DNA of 6,366 nt, taken from the NCBI GenBank assembly GCA_019421105.1, contig JAHZFY010000022.1:8518-14883 (forward strand), read 5' to 3'. Shown here one piece after another: positions 1-4,874 of this stretch. This stretch comes from a bacterium (GTDB lineage: Bacteria; Bacillota_I; Bacilli_A; RFN20; CAG-826). The position numbers were made by a program, and so were the translations under genes. Position 1 is the first letter of the stretch, and each line of letters begins with the position of its first letter. The notes below the pieces were generated by a model. It saw only the letters and a program-made list of their open reading frames with translations. It searched no databases and had not been told where the DNA came from.

Positions 1-711
1 TGCATTTTAAATAAGGTTGTCGCGATTAATTATATCTCCGCAGTGCCATTTGTTAGGGTTTCTTTTGGAGGTCCTGCAATAATTATTTTTGCTTCTATTT
101 TATTAGGACCAATCTATGGTGGCTTAGTTGGAGGATTATCGGATATTCTTGGATATTTTATATTTGATATAAAAGCTTTCCCTTGGTTTCCAAGCATCAC
201 TTCAACATATTTACTTTTAGGAGTTGCCGCTGGGTTATTTTTTAGTTTATTTTTAAAACTTAAATCTAAGAAATTATCGATGATTATCACCTATTCTTTT
301 ATGGCGATTTCTTTATTTTTAATCAGTTTGTTTTTGATTTTAAATGATGATGTTAATTGGTTTTCGCATCATTATCATATTCATCTTTGGATGAAAATAG
401 TATTCCCAATACTGATGGCTATTTTATTTGTTGGCCTCATCTTATTTAATTATTTCATCAACAAAAGTAAAAAGTATTCTGATATACCTTTTAATGTCTA
501 TCAAATCACTTTCTCTTGTTTTTTAATCGAATTATTAATTATGACTTTATATGGAAGCTTAATGAAAGCGGTTGCCTTTGGCATGGATTTATTCATGATT
601 ATTTTCTTTTGCCAATTGATGACACTATTTTTTAATATTCCGTTTAATGTTATAATATTGTCCTTGCTTTTAAAAGTGAGCAAAAAATACTATTTAAAGG
701 AAACTGTGTAA
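1..711 (+). CDS. ECF transporter S component, FolT-like (5' partial)
   Basis: Membrane substrate-binding subunit of an energy-coupling factor vitamin importer, which would work with a shared EcfT/EcfA1/EcfA2 module encoded elsewhere. The frame is open to the left edge, giving 236 visible residues. A GTG at 43 could be read as a start, but the residues before it (ending NYISAVPFVRVSFGG) continue the conserved N-terminal part, so I treat the gene as truncated. Visible hallmarks are the VRVSFG segment (residues 18-23), the glycine-rich helix GPIYGGLVGGLSDILGYF (36-53) and the following AFPWFPSITSTYLLLG, all in the order typical of FolT-type S components. Further hydrophobic helices lie near residues 67-86, 92-113, 131-151, 168-185 and 198-226. 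It is somewhat long for the family. A His-rich loop (H123, H124, H126, H128) separates two helices. The stop at 709-711 touches the next start codon. S-component identity is fairly secure; folate as substrate is only the closest family guess. Confidence 0.75.
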   Translation, partial: CILNKVVAINYISAVPFVRVSFGGPAIIIFASILLGPIYGGLVGGLSDILGYFIFDIKAFPWFPSITSTYLLLGVAAGLFFSLFLKLKSKKLSMIITYSFMAISLFLISLFLILNDDVNWFSHHYHIHLWMKIVFPILMAILFVGLILFNYFINKSKKYSDIPFNVYQITFSCFLIELLIMTLYGSLMKAVAFGMDLFMIIFFCQLMTLFFNIPFNVIILSLLLKVSKKYYLKETV

Positions 712-975
712 ATGTTTAAATCTAGAAGACAAAAATGTGAAGAAGAAGCAAAAAAAGATCCAAATTATATCAAAACTAAAGATTTAGAAATAGATCCTAA
801 TCTTTTAGATGAAACCCAAAAGATGGACATGGCTAAAAAAGGTATTCCAATCGTACCTATTATCGTGATAGGTGCCATTGTTTTATTGATGATTATTTGT
901 ATTATTGTCATCATGGTGAATGGTGGACCATTAATTATTGAATCATCATCCAATACTTCAAGCATTGTTAGATAA
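712..975 (+). CDS. Small single-pass membrane protein, unknown function
   Basis: An 87-residue protein I do not recognise. The ATG follows the TAA of the transporter gene with no gap, and an AAAGGAAA ribosome site lies inside the end of that gene (696-703), so translational coupling is likely. The first ~43 residues are highly charged (rich in K, E and D, with R5, R6 and K42-K43). One long hydrophobic stretch follows at about 45-69, then a short Ser/Thr-rich tail (78-84). The positive-inside rule puts the charged N-terminus in the cytoplasm and the ~18-residue tail outside. It has no cleavable signal or lipobox. Its place between a transporter subunit and a secreted nuclease suggests an envelope role, but nothing in the sequence assigns a function. 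It is believable as a gene because of its good ribosome site, tight packing and membrane topology. Confidence 0.75.
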   Translation: MFKSRRQKCEEEAKKDPNYIKTKDLEIDPNLLDETQKMDMAKKGIPIVPIIVIGAIVLLMIICIIVIMVNGGPLIIESSSNTSSIVR

Positions 976-989
976 AAAGGAATATAAAT

Positions 990-1811
990 ATGAAAACTAA
1001 AAAAATTTTATTACTACCTTTACTTTTGCTTTCTTTAACTTCGTGCGTTGTTAGACCTTCCACGTCATTAAGTAGCCAAACTTCTAATAGCGAAACATCG
1101 ACTTCCACAAGCAGTGAAGATACATCTACAAGTTCATCTTCGACAAGTTTAGATGAAATCGAATATTATTATAAAGATGTCGATACTTCTAAAAACGGCA
1201 TGGCATTTTTAAAAGAACTTCAAACATTAAACCGCAAGGAAAAAACTTTTGAAGTCGGATATAAAAATATGGGAAAATATTTCCCAAAAACCGATGGTGA
1301 TCCAAATAATCCAAATAACTTAATCGGATTTTATTCTGGAGAATCTAAATATTTCAATGGTTCTTGGACAACATTTAATCGAGAACATGTTTGGCCAAAT
1401 TCAAGAGGTGGTGGTTCTGTTGAAGATGATATTCATGTTATTAGACCAACTATCCAAGCCCAAAATGGTTCACGAGGTAACGCCTTTTTTGTTGAAGGAA
1501 AAAAATCCCAAAGCAGTGGATGGGATCCTGCTATGGAGAGCTGGGGCGATGAAAAGTATCGTGGAATAACCGCAAGAATTGTATTTTATTGTGTTGTCGC
1601 TAATTCAAACTTCAGATTAGTGGATACCAATAACGATTCGACTTCTGCAAAAACAATGGGCAAATTAAGCGACTTAATTAAATGGAATAACGAATATCCA
1701 ATCGACGCTAGTGAAATTCAAAGAAATGAAGCTGCAGAAGATATTCAAGGCAATAGAAATCCGTTTATTGATCATCCTGAATGGGTTGATAAAATATGGG
1801 GAAATATTTAA
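990..1811 (+). CDS. Endonuclease I family extracellular lipoprotein nuclease
   Basis: Secreted, lipid-anchored nuclease expected to cut extracellular DNA and possibly RNA using a divalent metal. The ATG at 990 follows AAGGAA (977-982). A signal peptide (residues 1-18) ends in the lipobox LTSC, giving Cys19 as the lipidated first residue. Residues 20-54 form a Ser/Thr-rich linker; the nuclease domain fills about 57-273. Family motifs appear in order: NREHVWP (130-136), DIHVIRP (147-153), NGSRGN (159-164), TARIVFY (194-200), W232, and QGNRNPFIDHP (253-263). By analogy with Vibrio Vvn/EndA-type enzymes, E132, H133 and N164 are the likely metal-binding and general-base residues, and all are present. 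The mature domain has only one cysteine (C201), so the disulfides of the proteobacterial periplasmic enzymes are absent. It is last in the run starting with the transporter gene, 14 bases after the previous stop, and is followed by a terminator. Family assignment is strong; specificity is inferred. Confidence 0.92.
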   Translation: MKTKKILLLPLLLLSLTSCVVRPSTSLSSQTSNSETSTSTSSEDTSTSSSSTSLDEIEYYYKDVDTSKNGMAFLKELQTLNRKEKTFEVGYKNMGKYFPKTDGDPNNPNNLIGFYSGESKYFNGSWTTFNREHVWPNSRGGGSVEDDIHVIRPTIQAQNGSRGNAFFVEGKKSQSSGWDPAMESWGDEKYRGITARIVFYCVVANSNFRLVDTNNDSTSAKTMGKLSDLIKWNNEYPIDASEIQRNEAAEDIQGNRNPFIDHPEWVDKIWGNI

Positions 1812-1840
1812 ACAGCCAGTGTAGGCTGTTTTTTTATTTT
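1811..1840 (+). terminator. Intrinsic terminator after the nuclease gene
   Basis: A 7-bp stem AACAGCC (1811-1817) / GGCTGTT (1824-1830) with a 6-base loop is followed at once by a run of T. The stem begins at the last base of the nuclease stop codon. It should end the transcript carrying the transporter subunit, the small membrane protein and the nuclease. Confidence 0.9.
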
Positions 1841-1894
1841 TGACAGTTGTCTAATAAAAAAAATACACAACAGTTCAATAATTTATATGTTTCA

Positions 1895-1933
1895 TTGACA
1901 TTGATTGAATGTCATCTTTTTATTTGATATAAA
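1895..1933 (+). promoter_or_regulatory. Candidate overlapping sigma-A-type promoters for the Ig/OB lipoprotein pair
   Basis: Two box pairs are possible. One is TTGAAT (1905-1910), a 17-base gap, then TATAAA (1928-1933). The other is a perfect TTGACA (1895-1900), a 17-base gap, then a poor TTTTAT (1918-1923). The first has the better -10 and would put the transcript start near 1940, leaving a short leader before the AGGAGG site at 1951-1956. The position, just after a terminator and before a gene, supports a real promoter. Which pair is used cannot be decided by eye. Confidence 0.55.
1896..1914. promoter_or_regulatory. Inverted repeat over the -35 region, possible operator
   Basis: Perfect 7-bp arms TGACATT (1896-1902) and AATGTCA (1908-1914) flank a 5-base centre. 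The repeat covers both candidate -35 boxes of the promoter for the lipoprotein pair. There is no T-run after it, so it is not a terminator. Binding of a dimeric repressor is a natural reading, but no regulator is identified here. Confidence 0.4.
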
Positions 1934-1960
1934 TTGTATGTAAGATAATAAGGAGGAAAT

Positions 1961-2929
1961 ATGAACAAAAAATTATCTTTTTTATTTTTGCCATTGATTT
2001 TGGCAATGACGGCTTGTAATCCGACTCAAACTATTACAAGCAGCACTGGTGAGGAAAGTAAAACTAGCGAAACGACAACTAGCCACACTTCTAGTGTTGA
2101 TTATTCGGATGCTGAAATCAAAATATTGAATAAGGATGCATTTTCTAATTTGAATCAATACAATGTGTTCCCTATCAATTTAGACATCCAATTTAGTCCA
2201 TCAACTGCTACTTATAGCATCATTTCTTCTAATCAAGATGTCGCTATTATCGAAGATCAAAATGTATTGATTAAGGGTGTTGGTAAAACGACTATAGAAG
2301 TATTTATAAATGAAAATAAAAATGCTAAAGATAGCTTTGAATTTGAAGTGATAAAAGATGAGACGATTGTCACAAAAATAAAAGATGTAAAAGAGGTTGG
2401 TAAACCTTATACAGTCGAAGGTATTTTAGTTGCTAATGATTTGAAAAATAAATGTGCTTTAGTCGATGATACTGGTACTTTAGCCATATACGATACTTTA
2501 GCCATCCAAGCTTTAACTTTAGAAGTCGGTAAAGAATATCGCTTTACTGGAGTCTTAGAAGAATATTTGGGTTTAAAAGAATTAGGTGAAGTAGGATTTA
2601 TGAATGTTAGTGAAATAAATCGTTATTTTCCAAAAATGGAGCCAAAGCAATTAAATAAAGATGATATTGAAAAATATGATGGTATACATGCTATGTATTG
2701 CAGTTTTGAAGCCACAGTTAAACTAACGGAAAAACATATCAATTACAATTATGTATTAACTGATAAAAAATATGGTGGATTTACTTGTTTAGATATAAAT
2801 GACTATGGTTTATTTTCTGCTAAAGATGGAGATAAAATTTCTTTAGTTGGTGTTTTGTTTGGAAAAGCAACATTTGATGAAAATAACGCCCATAACTTTT
2901 TAATATCATCATGTGAATTTATAAAATAA
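1961..2929 (+). CDS. Surface lipoprotein with one Ig-like and two OB-like domains
   Basis: A 322-residue lipoprotein of unknown exact function. The start is fixed by a strong AGGAGG site 4 bases upstream. The signal peptide ends at MTAC, making Cys19 the likely lipidated residue; Met at -3 is a slightly weak lipobox. Residues 20-48 are a Ser/Thr-rich spacer. Residues ~51-131 look like a group-2 bacterial Ig-like domain, with the typical pattern ITPs/YSIISSNQDVAII followed by a VLIKGVGKTTIEV strand pair. Residues ~136-218 resemble an OB-fold of the type seen in secreted nucleases and hydrolases: KIKDVK, YTVEGILV, ALVDDTGTLAIYD and KEYRFTGVLEEY. Residues ~225-321 look like a second, more divergent OB-like domain. 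There is no visible catalytic motif, so a binding or structural role is more likely than an enzymatic one. It has its own candidate promoter and is followed after 18 bases by a paralogous gene. Domain calls are pattern-based. Confidence 0.85.
   Translation: MNKKLSFLFLPLILAMTACNPTQTITSSTGEESKTSETTTSHTSSVDYSDAEIKILNKDAFSNLNQYNVFPINLDIQFSPSTATYSIISSNQDVAIIEDQNVLIKGVGKTTIEVFINENKNAKDSFEFEVIKDETIVTKIKDVKEVGKPYTVEGILVANDLKNKCALVDDTGTLAIYDTLAIQALTLEVGKEYRFTGVLEEYLGLKELGEVGFMNVSEINRYFPKMEPKQLNKDDIEKYDGIHAMYCSFEATVKLTEKHINYNYVLTDKKYGGFTCLDINDYGLFSAKDGDKISLVGVLFGKATFDENNAHNFLISSCEFIK
2111..2926 (+). repeat. Ig-OB-OB coding module, single copy in the first lipoprotein
   Basis: Encodes residues 51-322 of the 322-residue lipoprotein. 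It opens with IKILNKDAF and contains the order Ig-like, OB-like, divergent OB-like that is found twice more downstream. The stretch 2117-2143 matches 3932-3958 at 23 of 27 bases; most of the rest is similar only at protein level. Confidence 0.65.
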
Positions 2930-2947
2930 TTTAATTTAGGAGTATTT

Positions 2948-4696
2948 ATGAAAAAGGTTTTAGTTTTAGCATGCGCAATGTTACTTTGTGCTTGTTCCCC
3001 AATAAATAATGACAGTAGTCAAATATCATCTTCTAGCAAAGATGAAACCACAACGACCACTACAACATCTGATACATCATCTACCTCATCGAGCACAAGT
3101 TCTGAAATTGAGGTGGTTGGATCTATCATAAATAAGATGGATTTTAAAAATTTAACCCCATCAAGCGAGCCAAAAAAATTAGAAGTTGAAATTACACCAA
3201 AAGATGCCAAATATGAATTTTTAAATGATAATGAAGAGGCTTGCAAAGTAACAAGTGATGGTGTGGTTAGCTTTTTAAATGAAGGTAAATCGATCATTTC
3301 TTTAGTATCTAATGGCAAAGTTTTAGATGATATTCACATCAATGTTTGGCCTGATGAAGTAATCAGTTCAATAGGTGAATTAAAAGATGCTGAATTAGGG
3401 TTGAATTACAATGTTGTTGCAAAAGTAATTGCAAGTGATGAAACATCCTTATGCATCCTAGGTGATGCAAGTGGGACAATCGCTTTAAAAGATAGTGGTT
3501 TTATGTTTTCTATGATAAGTGTTAATAACACCTATGCTTTAAATGCCAAATTAGTGGAAAATAAGGATGGTCAAAGATATTTAACAACAATTGAAACAAT
3601 TAACTTTGAAAAAGAAGTAATCGTTGATGACACTCCTTTATATATGAGTGGAGAAGATTTAAACGCGATTGATTTAAGCCATATCCATAACGCGACAATC
3701 ATCGGCAAGACAACAGTTAATTATAAAACGATTACGATGAGCATTGAAAATTCTACTTACGATGTTGAATTGTCATATTTTGATAAAGATAATATTGGCT
3801 TATTAGAAGATATTAAAAATAATTACGTGATTAAAGTTGATGGATTCATTGCGGGTAAGGTTGAGTACCAAGAAAATAAACTATATATGATTCCAACCAA
3901 AATTGAAATCGTAGAAAAAGAGGTTTCTTCCATAAAAATATTAAATAAAGAAGCATTTAATGATGTAAAAGTAGGACAAGAACCAATTAAGTTAGATATA
4001 AAAACTAATCCAGCTGACTTGGTTTATGAGATTACATCTAGCAACCCTGAAGTTATTTCTATTGGCGAAAATGCTACTTTAAATTTTTTAAAGGCTGGGG
4101 AATCACTCATCAGCGTCAAAGCTAAAACAATAAGCGACACGTTGTTGATTAAAGTCAAAGAACAAAGTTCAACTGATTTTGAAAATATAAAGGATGTTAA
4201 ATTAGAAACAGATAACACCATAAAGCACACGATTAAAGGTAAAGTAGTTTATAAAAATCCAAGTGATGGATCGGTTTATTTTGCGGACGCAACGTCTATG
4301 CTTCGCATCAATGATTATGATGATACATTAAATAAAGACAAAGTTTATTCTATAGAAGGAACTTATGATTCTTATGATGGAACCTTCAGCATTGTTAAAA
4401 GCACATTATTAGAAGAAAATATTGAAGTTAAAATAACACAAGTAGATGAAAACAATGTCGAAAGCTTATTTGGTGAATACGTTAAATTTACATGCACTTT
4501 TGTCAACGAATTAAGTGGATGGTTTGCAATCGGAAAAGGGGATAATGCATATTATTTTAGCCCAAATATGTTTAATTTCTCATGGGACAATTATGGTATG
4601 ACAGAACCTGCTTTAAATTCTAAATTAAATATGGAAGGAACTTTCATCAATGGCATGTTTGGTGTTGAGTTTATTCCATTTACGATAACTTTATAA
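2948..4696 (+). CDS. Surface lipoprotein with duplicated Ig-OB-OB modules
   Basis: A 582-residue lipoprotein, paralogous to the gene just upstream and probably co-transcribed with it: 18-base gap, AGGAG at 2938-2942, no promoter or terminator seen between. The signal peptide is very short and ends at LCAC, giving Cys16 as the lipidated residue. Residues 18-53 are a Ser/Thr linker that includes a run of seven Thr (34-40). The ectodomain is two copies of one module. Copy 1 has Ig-like ~58-133, OB-like ~138-222 and divergent OB-like ~226-325. Copy 2 has Ig-like ~327-404, OB-like ~410-490 and divergent OB-like ~493-582. Copy 2 opens with IKILNKEAF, nearly identical to IKILNKDAF in the upstream protein. 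There is no catalytic motif, no sortase signal and no C-terminal membrane anchor. A role in binding an extracellular ligand, possibly nucleic acid, is inferred from the OB-like folds and the neighbouring nuclease. Confidence 0.85.
   Translation: MKKVLVLACAMLLCACSPINNDSSQISSSSKDETTTTTTTSDTSSTSSSTSSEIEVVGSIINKMDFKNLTPSSEPKKLEVEITPKDAKYEFLNDNEEACKVTSDGVVSFLNEGKSIISLVSNGKVLDDIHINVWPDEVISSIGELKDAELGLNYNVVAKVIASDETSLCILGDASGTIALKDSGFMFSMISVNNTYALNAKLVENKDGQRYLTTIETINFEKEVIVDDTPLYMSGEDLNAIDLSHIHNATIIGKTTVNYKTITMSIENSTYDVELSYFDKDNIGLLEDIKNNYVIKVDGFIAGKVEYQENKLYMIPTKIEIVEKEVSSIKILNKEAFNDVKVGQEPIKLDIKTNPADLVYEITSSNPEVISIGENATLNFLKAGESLISVKAKTISDTLLIKVKEQSSTDFENIKDVKLETDNTIKHTIKGKVVYKNPSDGSVYFADATSMLRINDYDDTLNKDKVYSIEGTYDSYDGTFSIVKSTLLEENIEVKITQVDENNVESLFGEYVKFTCTFVNELSGWFAIGKGDNAYYFSPNMFNFSWDNYGMTEPALNSKLNMEGTFINGMFGVEFIPFTITL
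3119..3922 (+). repeat. Ig-OB-OB coding module, copy 1 of the larger lipoprotein
   Basis: Encodes residues 58-325. The opening IINKMDF corresponds to IKILNKEAF of the other copies, and the Ig-like end FLNEGKSIISLV aligns with FLKAGESLISVK of copy 2. This is the most divergent of the three modules, so the duplication that produced it is probably older. Confidence 0.6.
3926..4693 (+). repeat. Ig-OB-OB coding module, copy 2 of the larger lipoprotein
   Basis: Encodes residues 327-582. It begins with IKILNKEAF and has YEITSSNPEVISI against YSIISSNQDVAII in the upstream protein. The following OB-like domain opens NIKDVK against KIKDVK. At the Ig-like domain it is closer to the module of the neighbouring gene than to copy 1 of its own gene. 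Confidence 0.65.
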
Positions 4697-4712
4697 GCAA
4701 AAACTTGCTAAT

Positions 4713-4740
4713 AGGCGCATTTAAGGATGCGCCTTTTTTA
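4713..4740 (+). terminator. Intrinsic terminator after the lipoprotein pair
   Basis: A perfect 8-bp GC-rich stem AGGCGCAT (4713-4720) / ATGCGCCT (4727-4734) with a 6-base loop is followed by a T-run. A smaller hairpin, AGCAA (4696-4700) / TTGCT (4705-4709), lies just before it at the stop codon. Together they should isolate the lipoprotein transcript from the GTPase gene. Confidence 0.92.
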
Positions 4741-4800
4741 TTTGAATGCTTCTTTATATTTCTTTTTCATAGAAAAAAGTAACACGCGCACACAATTTTG

Positions 4801-4829
4801 TTTAAAAGATAAATAAAATGTTTTAAAAT
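4801..4829 (+). promoter_or_regulatory. Weak candidate promoter for the EF-G-like gene
   Basis: TTTAAA (4801-4806), a 17-base gap and TAAAAT (4824-4829) fit a sigma-A promoter loosely. The area is so A/T-rich that similar boxes arise by chance. A promoter is expected somewhere in 4741-4855 because a strong terminator lies upstream. I see no gene, tRNA or riboswitch-like structure in 4741-4874. Confidence 0.3.
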
Positions 4830-4874
4830 AAAACTACCGAATAAAAAACCTAATGAATAAGGAGGAACTGATTC

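Noticed and set aside
43..711. GTG at 43 as the true start of the transporter gene
   Set aside because: The frame continues upstream to the window edge without a stop, there is no ribosome site before 43, and S components have a further N-terminal helix at this point.
765..965. Reverse-strand open frame opposite the small membrane protein
   Set aside because: Complement of a hydrophobic helix in AT-rich DNA; the forward frame has the ribosome site, tight spacing and sensible topology.
1357..1569. Forward open frame of 70 codons in another frame inside the nuclease gene
   Set aside because: It overlaps the conserved nuclease core motifs in the wrong frame and has no plausible ribosome site.
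1841..1960. Possible riboswitch or small RNA in the spacer before the lipoprotein pair
   Set aside because: Only one short dyad at the promoter is visible; there is no extended set of helices, and the leader after the predicted start is about 20 bases.
3041..3110. Low-complexity Ser/Thr coding stretch as a microsatellite or CRISPR-like repeat
   Set aside because: No constant repeat unit or regular spacer; codons vary freely and the frame is kept.
3019..3318. Reverse-strand open frame of 99 codons with a run of Val
   Set aside because: It lies opposite the Ser/Thr linker and Ig-like part of the larger lipoprotein; the Val run is simply the complement of the Thr codons. No ribosome site or independent support.
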